From JAUIET01 sp045106985 (GTDB lineage Bacteria; Pseudomonadota; Gammaproteobacteria; Pseudomonadales; JAUIET01), in NCBI GenBank assembly GCA_045106985.1, contig JBGCFQ010000024.1, positions 1 through 64,000 on the forward strand: 64,000 bases of DNA. Reading direction: 5' to 3'. The stretch's first letter is position 1. The number at the start of each line of letters is the position of its first letter. This document shows, piece after piece, positions 8,689 to 17,585 of this stretch. The position numbers and the translations under genes were made by a program. The notes below the pieces were generated by a model. It ran no database searches and was not told where the DNA came from. It saw nothing but the letters and a program-made list of their open reading frames with translations.

Positions 8689-9492
8689 CTAGTCGGTTGC
8701 CCATGTCATACGTACCGTGCAGGAGGTTTCCGGCAGGTGCGGCTCAAACTCCATTTTTAACCCGCCATTTTCGCCCTTAAATAAGGCTTCGAAAGGCCCC
8801 TTGCAGATGTTCAGGCAGCCCTCTTCAGGAAGTGCATTGGGGTTGGGCAGAGAATTCTGCTTGGCACACACATGCCAGCCACACTCGGGAATGTACATGA
8901 CGGTTCGGCCGTTAGCAGGGTCGAACTCGGTTATTTTCGCAGGGCCTGTTAGCCAACCGGCAGGATTGAACATTTCAAATAGCAGAGAGGTCATTTTGCC
9001 GGGTTCGGTGGAGTGAGGCTTGCCCGGTTTTTTCTTTTTACTCTTGTTTTTGTCGGGCATGGTGTTCATTTTGGCGACAAAATCGGCCGAGGTTTCATGG
9101 GACAAAGCAACGCTGGTGCCGATAACAATGTCTTCGTACTGTTCCTGGCTATAGTATTTGCGCAACTCAAGTAGGGACCATTCGACTTCACGCACGAAAT
9201 TCCCATAACGTTTTCGCCACTTTTCTCTGGGCGACTCGAACAAGGTGATGATTTCGCGACGAGATTTAATCTCCTCATAATCCCGCTCAAGTTGGTCTCG
9301 ATCGTTGCACGACAATCGCAGGATAGGCAGAAAGGTATGACTCACAATCGGTAGCGCTTTCTTTACCAACATTTTGTCCGACATCCACATGTCGATCCAC
9401 GCTTGAGGCCCCCAGCGATAGTTAAAGCCTGTGTTCTTTGCCGCAGGTCGCTGTAAGTTGCGATCAGATGCAATGATACTGTCGTCTGTCAT
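8689..9492 (-). CDS. Conserved-looking hypothetical protein with C-terminal cysteine cluster
   Basis: A 267-residue soluble protein without signal peptide. The N-terminal half is helical and charged, and a Lys-rich linker (KNKSKKKKPGKP) lies near residue 150. The C-terminal half contains ECGWHVCA, EEGCLNICKGPFEALF and a last Cys in ETSCTVRM. The Cys/His pattern could be catalytic or metal-binding and faintly recalls the L-2-amino-thiazoline-4-carboxylic acid hydrolase group, but this cannot be claimed. It is followed at once by a small CxxC protein on the same strand. Confidence 0.7.
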   Translation of the reverse strand: MTDDSIIASDRNLQRPAAKNTGFNYRWGPQAWIDMWMSDKMLVKKALPIVSHTFLPILRLSCNDRDQLERDYEEIKSRREIITLFESPREKWRKRYGNFVREVEWSLLELRKYYSQEQYEDIVIGTSVALSHETSADFVAKMNTMPDKNKSKKKKPGKPHSTEPGKMTSLLFEMFNPAGWLTGPAKITEFDPANGRTVMYIPECGWHVCAKQNSLPNPNALPEEGCLNICKGPFEALFKGENGGLKMEFEPHLPETSCTVRMTWATD

Positions 9493-9939
9493 AAGCTCCC
9501 CGCCGTACTAGAAGTCAGGCTTATAAGTTAGCCTGAAATTGTTTTAGGTCTGTCAGATGGTCCCGTCGATCTCGTCAAAAAGCTGGCCACTAATGGCCAA
9601 AACCAACATCGCTACGTCTTATAAGTTTGGCTTGAACTGTCTTGCGGTAATAATAAATTACTCTAACGCAAACAGTGAGCTTTCGAGTCTGGAGGGAAAA
9701 CTGAAGCAACTCGACGCTATGGAAAATACCAGCGTAGCCAAAGCGTTCGCACAGTAATTCATACCACCACTATAGCATTAGTTGAATATAAACCTCACAG
9801 TAGCAAATACACATTTCGAAAACAATCAGTTTAGACGGTATTTTCTTTTCAACTCTACAAAGTACGTTCAAATGCTGGTATGTTGGGTGGCTATAGTTAC
9901 ATATACAGTTAAAACCACAGCTACGAAAGAGACGACATA
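9493..9939. other. Intergenic region between divergent genes
   Basis: About 450 bases separate the unknown minus-strand operon from the carotenoid oxygenases. The right half is AT-rich and probably holds the oxygenase promoter; TATAGT near 9891 is a possible -10 element. A 66-codon frame at 9557-9757 has no recognisable features and no Shine-Dalgarno, so it is not called as a gene. Confidence 0.4.
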
Positions 9940-11370
9940 ATGGCCCAACCAATGCCTTTAGATAACCCTTATCTGAACTTTCCTTACGGTTCCATTCGAA
10001 TGGAGTGTGATGCAGGTGATCTGATAATTGAAGGAGAGATTCCGGCTGACTTAAAGGGCAGTTTGTATCGCAATGGGCCTAATCAGCGATTTACCCCTAG
10101 AGGTGATTACCATCTGTTTTCTGGTGACGGAATGGTACACGCGTTTCATATTAGTGACGGCAAAGTGGATTATAGAAACCGTTGGGTTCGCACGGCGAAA
10201 TGGAAGGCTGAAGATCGCGAGGGCAGAAATGTCATCAACCCGATGAACCCCTTTGACTGCGACCCCTCTTACAGTGACTTTGTATTTACTGATAAAGACG
10301 GCTTGGCAAATACGGCTATGGTTTGGCACGCTGACCGTCTGTTTGCGTTGGAAGAAGGGCACCCACCCTACGAGCTGGACCCCGTTACGCTGGAGTCCAT
10401 TGGGTCCTGGAATTTCCGCGGTAAACTGCATACCGCAATGACAGCCCACCCAAAAGTTGACCCCGTAAGTGGCGAAATGATCTTTTTTGCCTATATGGCC
10501 AGCGGCCCCTTTGAGTCAGATGTGGCCGTGCATAAGGTTGATAGCGACGGTTTGTTGACCGAGAGCATTTCTATACCCACACCATACCCTGCGATGGTGC
10601 ACGATTTTGTAATGACAGAGAACTATATTGTTCTGCCTATTATGCCAATAACCGGCAGTCTTGAGCGCGCGATGGAAGGCAAGCCGCCTTTTGCCTGGGA
10701 GCCAGATAAAGGTGTTCACGTAGGTATATTGCCGCGACATGGTGGTACCGCTGACGATGTGCGCTGGCTTGAAATGGACCCAAGCTTCGCATTCCATTTT
10801 ATGAATGGTTTTGACCAAGACGGCGTAATAACCATTGATTGTTGCTTGTTCGATCACGCGCCATTGTTCCAAACGCCCGATGGTGAAACGACAGGAAAGG
10901 CAGAACCTTTTCTAACCCGTCTAACAATGGATTTAAAGGACCCTGAGGCTAGAGTTGTCACTACCAGAATCGGAAACATTGAATCTGAGTTTCCAATTTG
11001 TGACCCTCGCTTTGCAGGCCGTACTTATCGCCACGGCTGGTTTACCGCACCCGACGGAGCGCTCCCCAGCACCATGGAAGACAGTGATAGCTTCTATAAC
11101 GTTCTAGGCCACTATGATTTTGAAACCGGCGAAAGCGATCATTACTCGTTTGGTCAGGATATGCCCTCCGAGGCCTTGTTTGTACCCAAGAGTGCTGACG
11201 CGGCCGAAGGTGTGGGCTATTTGCTAAGCGTTGTTACCAGTTTCGAAACGCGCACAAGTAGGCTGTGTATTCTGGACGCTATGAATCTTGCCGCAGGCCC
11301 TATTGCCGTTGCCCATTTATCACACCACGTACCTTCAGGCTTTCATGGCTTGTGGCGACCCGCTGACTGA
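9940..11370 (+). CDS. Carotenoid oxygenase family protein (first of a tandem pair)
   Basis: A 476-residue non-haem iron dioxygenase of the carotenoid-cleavage/RPE65/lignostilbene family. The N-terminal GEIPADLKGSLYRNGPNQRF and DGMVHAF are family hallmarks. The four iron-binding histidines can be placed at His170 (TAHPKVD), His221 (MVHDFV), His286 (FHFMNG) and His469 (GFHGLW), so the propeller active site is complete. The enzyme should split a conjugated C=C bond with O2, as in carotenoids, apocarotenoids or stilbenes. There is no signal peptide. The second family member follows 39 bases later. Confidence 0.92.
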   Translation: MAQPMPLDNPYLNFPYGSIRMECDAGDLIIEGEIPADLKGSLYRNGPNQRFTPRGDYHLFSGDGMVHAFHISDGKVDYRNRWVRTAKWKAEDREGRNVINPMNPFDCDPSYSDFVFTDKDGLANTAMVWHADRLFALEEGHPPYELDPVTLESIGSWNFRGKLHTAMTAHPKVDPVSGEMIFFAYMASGPFESDVAVHKVDSDGLLTESISIPTPYPAMVHDFVMTENYIVLPIMPITGSLERAMEGKPPFAWEPDKGVHVGILPRHGGTADDVRWLEMDPSFAFHFMNGFDQDGVITIDCCLFDHAPLFQTPDGETTGKAEPFLTRLTMDLKDPEARVVTTRIGNIESEFPICDPRFAGRTYRHGWFTAPDGALPSTMEDSDSFYNVLGHYDFETGESDHYSFGQDMPSEALFVPKSADAAEGVGYLLSVVTSFETRTSRLCILDAMNLAAGPIAVAHLSHHVPSGFHGLWRPAD

Positions 11371-11409
11371 ATTTTCTTTCAAGGCGCTTTTAATGTATAG
11401 GATCACTTT

Positions 11410-13023
11410 ATGTTTCTAACCATCTTTGCTGTTTTACTCGGCTTACCGCTGCTTCTAATTGTGATGGTGTTTGTGGCGCCAAAGCCTGTTTTTGCAGTGG
11501 CCGACAAGCTTATTGCTAACAAGCTTGATGCGGATTCGTATAACCGCCAAAGCGCATATTCAGGCAGTGGTTTTGCTCCGCAGCACAAGGAGCTTTCACA
11601 CGCAGAAATTCGAGTGGAGGGGGAGATTCCCGCCGATTTATCTGGCGTTTACCTGCGCAACGGCACAAACACCCAATTTGATAAAACAGAGAGCCGTGTA
11701 CATATGTTTAATGGTGCCGGCATGCTGCATCAAGTTCAAATACTAAATGGCGTGGCGACGTATTCAAATAGCTACGTACGCACCCCGCGTTTTTGTTCTA
11801 ATGAAGAGCACGGTGCCGAGCTCTACCCTGAGTTTGGCGATATCGCTGGTGGTGGTAAGCCTGGCTTATTCAAACTTGTTCTCAGCGCCTTAAAGCAACG
11901 TTTTTCAGTGATACCCAGCCATAGTGATTTGGAAAGTGGCTCTTCGACAACCGCGATTCAACAGCACGGCAATAAGCTGTATTGCCTGCAGGAAACGTCT
12001 TTCCCTTTTGCCCTAAATACACATCTGGACGATGGTCGCTTGATGATAAACGGGCAGGGCGAATGGGATACCTTCGGCGGAGAGCTCGCGGCGCCCTTTA
12101 CGGCACATCCAAAAATTGATGTGCAGAGTGGCGACTGGTATACCTACAGTACCGAGCTTAAAACCGGCAGCATTCAATTTGCTGTACTCAGCGAGGGTTC
12201 CTTAGAGCAACGCTGTGAACTTGTTAAAATGGATCCAGCACTGAGTTTTTTACACGACTACTATTTGACTGAAAATTTCTCTGTGTTTCCTGATTCGTCG
12301 CTTCGCTTTAACAGCAAAGAAATGATGGGTGACGAAAAAAGCGCTTTTGTTTTTGACCCAGATTACAAAATGCGTTTTGGCGTGATAAAAAGAGGTCATC
12401 AAGCCGGTGATGATATTCAGTGGTTTACTACAGACATGCCAGGGCATATTTGGCATACCATCAATGGCTGGGAAGAACAGCGAGCCGATGGTGGCACGGA
12501 CATAGTGTTGTATGCACCTGTGTATCCTTCCTATCCATCAACGGTTCCCATACATTCGCCAGAAGAACCGCACGCCTATCTGCATGTTTACCGCTTAAAC
12601 CTGGATACAGGTGAAGTGGTCGATCAACGCCAGTTGTTAGATCATTTTTATGAACGTCCTAGTTTCAATACCAAATACCTAGGTCGCAAATCACGGTACG
12701 CCTATTTACTTGATGAGGAGGCTAGCGGCGGAATTATGGGTAAGGGCGTATTAAAGTACGATCTCATCGACGAGAAAGAAAAAGAGTACGTTGATTACGG
12801 TGATTACTTTGGTGGGGAGGCCCTATTTGTCTCAAAACCTAACGCTGTTGATGAGGACGATGGCTATCTGTTGGACTTGCTCATGACGGACGACAAAGCG
12901 TGCCTGCTTGTTCTTGACGCAAAAACCATGCAACAGCTAGCAAAGCTGCATTTGCCGCAGCGCGTTCCGTTTGGTGTTCATGCATGTTGGCTAGGCGACA
13001 GCCAGATAGCGGCTCTTGCCTGA
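11410..13023 (+). CDS. Carotenoid oxygenase family protein, membrane-anchored (second of pair)
   Basis: A 537-residue paralogue of the upstream oxygenase. Residues 1-25 form a hydrophobic N-terminal membrane anchor or uncleaved signal that the first copy lacks. The fold begins at about residue 65 with VEGEIPADLSGVYLRNG. Iron ligands are His233 (TAHPKID), His282 (FLHDYY), His349 (IWHTING) and His524 (GVHACW). The two oxygenases are far apart in sequence, so this is an old duplication or two recruitments rather than a fresh copy. One soluble and one membrane-tethered enzyme may act in series on a lipophilic polyene. A hairpin follows the stop. Confidence 0.9.
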   Translation: MFLTIFAVLLGLPLLLIVMVFVAPKPVFAVADKLIANKLDADSYNRQSAYSGSGFAPQHKELSHAEIRVEGEIPADLSGVYLRNGTNTQFDKTESRVHMFNGAGMLHQVQILNGVATYSNSYVRTPRFCSNEEHGAELYPEFGDIAGGGKPGLFKLVLSALKQRFSVIPSHSDLESGSSTTAIQQHGNKLYCLQETSFPFALNTHLDDGRLMINGQGEWDTFGGELAAPFTAHPKIDVQSGDWYTYSTELKTGSIQFAVLSEGSLEQRCELVKMDPALSFLHDYYLTENFSVFPDSSLRFNSKEMMGDEKSAFVFDPDYKMRFGVIKRGHQAGDDIQWFTTDMPGHIWHTINGWEEQRADGGTDIVLYAPVYPSYPSTVPIHSPEEPHAYLHVYRLNLDTGEVVDQRQLLDHFYERPSFNTKYLGRKSRYAYLLDEEASGGIMGKGVLKYDLIDEKEKEYVDYGDYFGGEALFVSKPNAVDEDDGYLLDLLMTDDKACLLVLDAKTMQQLAKLHLPQRVPFGVHACWLGDSQIAALA

Positions 13024-13050
13024 ATGAAATAGCTTTTTAGTAGAGATATA

Positions 13051-13083
13051 AAAAGCTCTTAGTCAGAACGAGCTAAGAGCTTT
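13051..13083. terminator. Bidirectional hairpin terminator
   Basis: Perfect 11-base arms (AAAGCTCTTAG and CTAAGAGCTTT) with a 10-base loop lie between convergent genes. Read on the minus strand, the stem is followed by a T-run, so it fits best as the terminator of the minus-strand hypothetical gene's opposing transcript boundary and can serve both sides. Confidence 0.7.
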
Positions 13084-13097
13084 AGTGATACGTTATT

Positions 13098-13589
13098 TTA
13101 AGCCTGCTCTGCAGCCTTAACAGCGTCAATAATCGAATAAAGGTACGCTGAGCTTTCTTGCTCTAGTGTAATGCACTTCATTAGGCCCGCCTGCAATTCT
13201 TCAGAGTTGTCATCAGACAACATAGCCCTCCAAGCCTCGGCGCCCTGCAGTTCTGCGTCGGCCTGTATGCCTAATTGGTCGGCCAGTGATAAGCCGGCGA
13301 ACGCCTCGTAGTAGGTCTCGCGGGCAGCGGGCAGCGGCGCTTGAAGCTCATCGGTCAGAGCCGGGTCAATCGGGAACACGCGCTCAACAATATTTGCGAT
13401 CTCGTCTTCGCTGTCTGCGCAGGCCGTTAAACCCTCTCGAAATTCAGGCAGCTTTTCAGCCCAATGCCGGTAGCGTTGTGCTGCTCCGCGCTCGAGCAAG
13501 GCCAAAAAATTAGGCATGGCTTGTGCTGGCACTGAGCTAATAAAAGGGGCAAGAAGCTCGCCGAAATTCGGCACTTGAAGTTGTGACAT
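13098..13589 (-). CDS. Hypothetical protein, helical and acidic
   Basis: A 163-residue soluble protein of unknown family. It is acidic, Ala/Glu/Leu-rich and probably all-helical, with no signal peptide, membrane segment or clear catalytic motif. The 3' end abuts the shared terminator after the carotenoid oxygenases. A purine-rich GGAAAAAGA precedes the ATG and supports translation. The gene lies alone between the oxygenases and the TetR gene. Confidence 0.65.
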   Translation of the reverse strand: MSQLQVPNFGELLAPFISSVPAQAMPNFLALLERGAAQRYRHWAEKLPEFREGLTACADSEDEIANIVERVFPIDPALTDELQAPLPAARETYYEAFAGLSLADQLGIQADAELQGAEAWRAMLSDDNSEELQAGLMKCITLEQESSAYLYSIIDAVKAAEQA

Positions 13590-13769
13590 GTCTTTTTCCT
13601 TCTAGTAAATAGCTTTTGTAGTTGGCTTTTTTAAGCTGCGTTTTCTGCTGCACTCGGTTGTCAGTTAGTGTATCAAGTAAACCCCGTCTGAGAGCAGTTT
13701 TATTGCGGTTGTTTTCTTTTGTTCATGTAGCTTAGCTAGTCACGGAATGCTCTGGATTATGCTAAATTT

Positions 13770-14390
13770 TTAGGTCTTTTTGATGATGTCCACAGCGCTT
13801 TCATAAGCGGCTTTGCGAACCTCCGACGCTAGTTCTGAATTGGGCAAGGTTCTTGCGAGAATCATTCCGCCAACGCTAAGAGCAGCAAGTGTTAGCGCCT
13901 GTTTCCTAAGCTTACCGGCGCTTGTTTTTGTGTTAGCTCGCTCGTCACCAGCCTTACCTAAGCTACTGTCATACAGCCCTACCATGGCTTCGAGTAGCTG
14001 CTGATAAGAGGCTTTAACAGCCGGCCCAGAACGGGCTGCATCAGAGGCCAGGGCAATCAAAGGGCACTGGCCTTCAATATCTTCTAGATGTTCATCTGAC
14101 AGATAGCTCTGCAACATCTGCTGCGCCGCCTCTGCGTTTATTTCACTGGCGTTCACACCTGCTTCAGCGCGCCACTGCGCGCCTCTACCCATTAGAAAGC
14201 TGGATACCGCTTCGCTGTGCAGCTCTTCTTTGTTGTTGAAGTGATTGTAGAAGCCGCCACGGGTTAAGCCTGCCGAATTCATAACCATGTCAATGGTAAC
14301 GCTATCGAAGCCATGTTGGTTGAACAGTACGCGAGCTGACTCAATAATACTGGCCCGGGTTTGTTGTTTGTGTTCGCTGCTGTAGGGCAT
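13770..14390 (-). CDS. TetR/AcrR family transcriptional regulator
   Basis: A 206-residue TetR-type repressor. The N-terminal helix-turn-helix is clear: FNQHGFDSVTIDMVMNSAG followed by LTRGGFYNHFNNKEEL, within residues 20-60. The C-terminal ligand domain resembles the YcdC-like group, with the segment QCPLIALASDAARS. It is divergent from a MAPEG-type membrane protein, and the 164 bases between them are where it would act, both on itself and on that neighbour. The ligand is unknown; an electrophile or hydrophobic compound would fit the partner. Confidence 0.9.
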   Translation of the reverse strand: MPYSSEHKQQTRASIIESARVLFNQHGFDSVTIDMVMNSAGLTRGGFYNHFNNKEELHSEAVSSFLMGRGAQWRAEAGVNASEINAEAAQQMLQSYLSDEHLEDIEGQCPLIALASDAARSGPAVKASYQQLLEAMVGLYDSSLGKAGDERANTKTSAGKLRKQALTLAALSVGGMILARTLPNSELASEVRKAAYESAVDIIKKT

Positions 14391-14438
14391 AGCGGGCTCC
14401 TTTTGCCGTTGTGCCCTTTTATAGCATTATTCTTAAAA

Positions 14439-14452
14439 ATGTTCTTTAACAT
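14439..14452. promoter_or_regulatory. Weak palindromic operator candidate in TetR/MAPEG gap
   Basis: ATGTT and AACAT flank a CTTT spacer in the AT-rich middle of the divergent gap. TetR proteins bind short palindromes in such positions, but these arms are only five bases. Confidence 0.3.
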
Positions 14453-14554
14453 ATATTGATTATGCATAGGATGGCTTGGTTCTTCAGGGTGACTGCTGCT
14501 TTTTCGAAGCGTAGACCCTGGCGACTCAATTTTCTTTCTAAAAAAGGTCATACG

Positions 14555-14998
14555 ATGAATTCAATTATGGAAACTATCCCACAGCTGACGGCTTATCAGC
14601 CGGCACTTCTGGCTCTGGCCGTTCTGTGCTTTGTACTACTAACACAAAACTTACTCACAGCCCCGCTGGCCTTCGCCAATGGAGACCAGTCGCCTGGCGC
14701 GCCATTGCGGGGCGACCATACCTCGTTTAGCTTTCGCGTTGTGCGAACCCACCTCAATTCGGTGGAGGCTATGCCTGCATTTGGCTTGTCTCTGTTGATT
14801 GCTATTTTGGTGGGTGTGAACTCAAGTTTGGTGAATTGGGTGGCAGCCATTCATGTTGTGGCGCGGCTAGGTTTTTGGGCGGTTTACTATTCTGGCGTGG
14901 GAAAAGTTGCCGGCGGACCGAGAACCCTGTTCTTTGTAGGCGGTATGGCGTCGAATGTTGTATTAACAGGGGCCTGCATTTATACGCTGCTAGTGTAA
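14555..14998 (+). CDS. MAPEG family membrane protein
   Basis: A 147-residue integral membrane protein of the MAPEG family (microsomal GST and eicosanoid-metabolism type). Four membrane segments are visible, and the family motif appears as FRVVRTHLNSVEAMPAFG near residue 57. Family members conjugate glutathione to lipophilic electrophiles or reduce lipid peroxides. A longer frame begins at 14456, but the ATG at 14555 has AAGG seven bases upstream and gives the normal family length. Divergent transcription from the TetR gene suggests repression by that regulator. Confidence 0.85.
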   Translation: MNSIMETIPQLTAYQPALLALAVLCFVLLTQNLLTAPLAFANGDQSPGAPLRGDHTSFSFRVVRTHLNSVEAMPAFGLSLLIAILVGVNSSLVNWVAAIHVVARLGFWAVYYSGVGKVAGGPRTLFFVGGMASNVVLTGACIYTLLV

Positions 14999-15102
14999 AT
15001 TCTTAGTTGGCTTAAGTACTCCCGTCATCCGTTTAGGCTTCCCGCCGTCTGTTTTTTCGCTACGTGATAGAACTGAATGATGTTAAATTAAGGTTTTATT
15101 CC

Positions 15103-15948
15103 ATGCAGCTTTCGGAAACCCAAATGGCATTTTCTAACTTCAACGGCAAAACAGTTATTATCACGGGCGCCTCGGCCGGAGTTGGCGCGGCTTGTGCTCG
15201 CGCCTTTGCCAAGCAGGGCGCAAAGCTGGTCATAGCGGCCCGCGGTGAAGAAGCTCTAGAGAAAATAGCAGCGGAACTGCGCGAGCAAACCGAAGTGTTA
15301 AGCATGGCAATGGATGTTGCGGATGCTGAGGCTTGTGAAAGGCTTGTACAGAAAAGTATTGAAACCTTTGGTGCTGTGCATGTATTGGTAAACAACGCGG
15401 GCGTACATCGCCGAGGTGAGGTCATATCCCGTTCCGCTGCAGACCTGATGGCCATGGTTGATATTAACCTGCGTGCGCCATTGCAGTTAACCGCCGAGGT
15501 TTTGCCAGCAATGAAAGAGCAAGGCGAAGGCGCCATTGTTATGGTTGGTTCGCTAGCGGGCAGGGCGCCACTGCAAGGCGCCGCTACATATGCCGGTACT
15601 AAAGCAGGCTTGCGGGCGTTTAGTTACGCCTTGGCCGACGAAGTACGCGACGACAATATAGCGGTTGGTGTTGTCTCACCTGGGCCAATCGATACTGGCT
15701 TTATCATGGACGAGATTGACGCAGTAGAAGACATTGTTTACTCACAACCCATGAGCAGTGCCGAGCAAGTGGCGGATGCTGTGCTTTCCTTAGCCCGTGG
15801 TGAAGCACTAGAAATTTCGATGCCTGCTGCCAGCGGCTTTCTTACAACACTTTCGTATCTGTTTCCGCGCTTACGTCGGGTTAGTCGGCCATTGTTGTAT
15901 AAGATTGGGCGTAAGAATAAGGAGAAGTATCGGGTGCGTGGTGTCTAA
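15103..15948 (+). CDS. Short-chain dehydrogenase/reductase (SDR)
   Basis: A classical SDR of about 281 residues. It has the cofactor motif TGASAGVG, NNAG, the catalytic Tyr and Lys in TYAGTKAG and SPGPIDT. The C terminus has a hydrophobic stretch and a basic end (RRVSRPLLYKIGRKNKEKYR), suggesting membrane association as in retinol or steroid dehydrogenases. A GTG at 15064 and ATGs at 15103 and 15124 are possible starts; 15103 is chosen because AAGG lies nine bases before it. The substrate is unknown. Confidence 0.85.
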   Translation: MQLSETQMAFSNFNGKTVIITGASAGVGAACARAFAKQGAKLVIAARGEEALEKIAAELREQTEVLSMAMDVADAEACERLVQKSIETFGAVHVLVNNAGVHRRGEVISRSAADLMAMVDINLRAPLQLTAEVLPAMKEQGEGAIVMVGSLAGRAPLQGAATYAGTKAGLRAFSYALADEVRDDNIAVGVVSPGPIDTGFIMDEIDAVEDIVYSQPMSSAEQVADAVLSLARGEALEISMPAASGFLTTLSYLFPRLRRVSRPLLYKIGRKNKEKYRVRGV

Positions 15949-16139
15949 CTAGCCGAGGTGCGCGGGAGGTTATCAAAAATGTCGTAGTGCTTGGCACTGC
16001 GCAAAAGGCCAATCGCACTGGGCGAGCCGCAGCGGCGTGCTGAAATTCTTCTGGCAAATGATCTGCACTGACCGCCGTTAAGCGTCGCCGGTTTGGGTGC
16101 AGCAATCTGAGAGGCTTTGCTATAGGCTTTGCGCGCCAC

Positions 16140-16387
16140 TGCGCACCAAGATAATTGTTCGCCCAAATAAACCACACAATCTGTCCAAAACTAAAAACAT
16201 TCGTTAGCTTTGTCCGCCTGGTAACCATCGTCAAGCTACCTGCCGCGCCAACCACTAAGCCTAAGTAATTTAAGGCTTTCGGAAATCCCTCCGACTTTAA
16301 CTCACCCCAACTGATCAGCAAGGTGCACACGCCACCAATACTCTCTATGCCACCACCCAATCTTTCAAAGACGATCCCCTTGGCTAG
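16140..16387 (-). pseudogene. Remnant of a small integral membrane protein
   Basis: On the minus strand the translation reads GIVFERLGGGIESIGG, then ALNYLGLVVGAAGSLT, then FGQIVWFIWANNYLG. This is the pattern of the last two or three helices of a family of bacterial DUF4386-like membrane proteins, whose usual C terminus has ALNYLGLVVGxxG and FGLGQIVWFxWLG. A TAG precedes the segment, there is no good start, and the rest of the frame loses protein character. It is therefore a C-terminal fragment, probably dead. Confidence 0.5.
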
Positions 16388-16667
16388 CTAACCGTCGGAG
16401 CGAGAGCTCTAATACGGCCGCTGTCTTAATCTGAGCGGATGAGGTAGCCTTCAAGCGCGAAACAGGGCAAACGCTCAGTGAGTACTGAACGCGGAAGACA
16501 ATCGCGCTTTCGAACACTTCATAGGTGCGATTAAGAAAGGGTATTCATGTTATGTTCCTGTACTTATGCCAGTGCCTTGAGTCGTAGCGCTTGTCTGCGG
16601 CGGCATTGTTTGTCTAGTAGACAACTTAGATGCTGGTATCAGAAACTTATTTTAGCGGAATAACGCG

Positions 16668-17336
16668 ATGAATCCTCCAGGCCAAAGAATCAGAGCAGAC
16701 TTTCCTAGATTTGGATTGCCAGCATACGCTCAGAAGTTTCCTTCCAGCCCCAATGACCGATCAATCGTTCTTGAACTAAATGGAATAGAAACAAACACCA
16801 TTGAAGACGCTCTAGCTGGTTTACCACGCACTACGATGCGCACTGATTTTCACTGCGTTACCACCTGGACTTATTCTGGTGCGGAGTGGGGCGGGATAAG
16901 GTTCAAAGAGTTCTTTCAGAAACATGTTCAGCCACTTGGCACTGAAGCAACTAAAATTGCCGGCGCTGTTTTTTACGCGCAGGATGGTTACCGAACAACG
17001 CTTCTTTTGGAAGACCTTTTGCAAGAGGATGTAATGCTGGCTGACACTCTGGATGGGCAGCCCTTGTCAATAGAGCATGGAGCGCCTTTGCGGCTGGTGG
17101 CACCAGCACTTTATAGCTACAAGAATTTGAAGCATCTGACTAAAATAGAGTTTTACTCGGCCATGCCTGTCGTTAAGCGAGGAATGAGTGCTTTTCTAGA
17201 CCATCCACGCGGACGGGTAGAAAAAGAGGAGCGAGGACGATGGGTGCCTGGTTTGATTTTACGCTATGTGTACCATCGGCTTATTCCTCGTACGGAAGAT
17301 GAGTTTCGACAGGCAATGGACAAGCACGAAGCTTGA
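16668..17336 (+). CDS. Molybdopterin-dependent oxidoreductase domain protein
   Basis: A 222-residue protein of the sulfite-oxidase/YedY molybdopterin-binding fold. Cys63 in DFHCVTTWTYSG is the expected molybdenum ligand. The sequence EHGAPLRLVAPALYSYKNLK is the other strongly conserved segment. No Tat signal or heme domain is present, so it should be cytoplasmic, unlike YedY or SorA. Family members include cytoplasmic proteins of unknown substrate. The Tat-exported molybdenum hydroxylase elsewhere in the window belongs to a different cofactor family. Confidence 0.85.
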   Translation: MNPPGQRIRADFPRFGLPAYAQKFPSSPNDRSIVLELNGIETNTIEDALAGLPRTTMRTDFHCVTTWTYSGAEWGGIRFKEFFQKHVQPLGTEATKIAGAVFYAQDGYRTTLLLEDLLQEDVMLADTLDGQPLSIEHGAPLRLVAPALYSYKNLKHLTKIEFYSAMPVVKRGMSAFLDHPRGRVEKEERGRWVPGLILRYVYHRLIPRTEDEFRQAMDKHEA

Positions 17337-17469
17337 TCACTCTCTCTTTCTTCTGGATCAACTTTTTTGGTAGCAAGGAACGAATTGAAAAATGTTTTCT
17401 GTATTCCTCAAGATGCAGCCCTAGAGCGCCGGTATAGTTTAGTGCTTATCCGCTTGAGATTAGACTTAA

Positions 17470-17490
17470 AATGACATAGTGTATGTCATT
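17470..17490. promoter_or_regulatory. Strong 21-base palindrome, operator candidate
   Basis: Perfect nine-base arms AATGACATA and TATGTCATT flank GTG. It lies in the 249-base gap upstream of the GST-like gene and has the size and symmetry of a TetR- or GntR-type operator. It is not followed by a T-run, so it is unlikely to be a terminator. Confidence 0.55.
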
Positions 17491-17585
17491 AAAATAAGCC
17501 ACTGTTACTGTGTATTGCTCTTGAGATAAGTAGTGCAGTAACTCGCCCTGAATCTCTCAAACGCTTCTAAACAGGCAATAACACG

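Noticed and set aside
9557..9757. A 66-codon frame before the carotenoid oxygenases
   Set aside because: No ribosome site, no recognisable motif and low-complexity composition.
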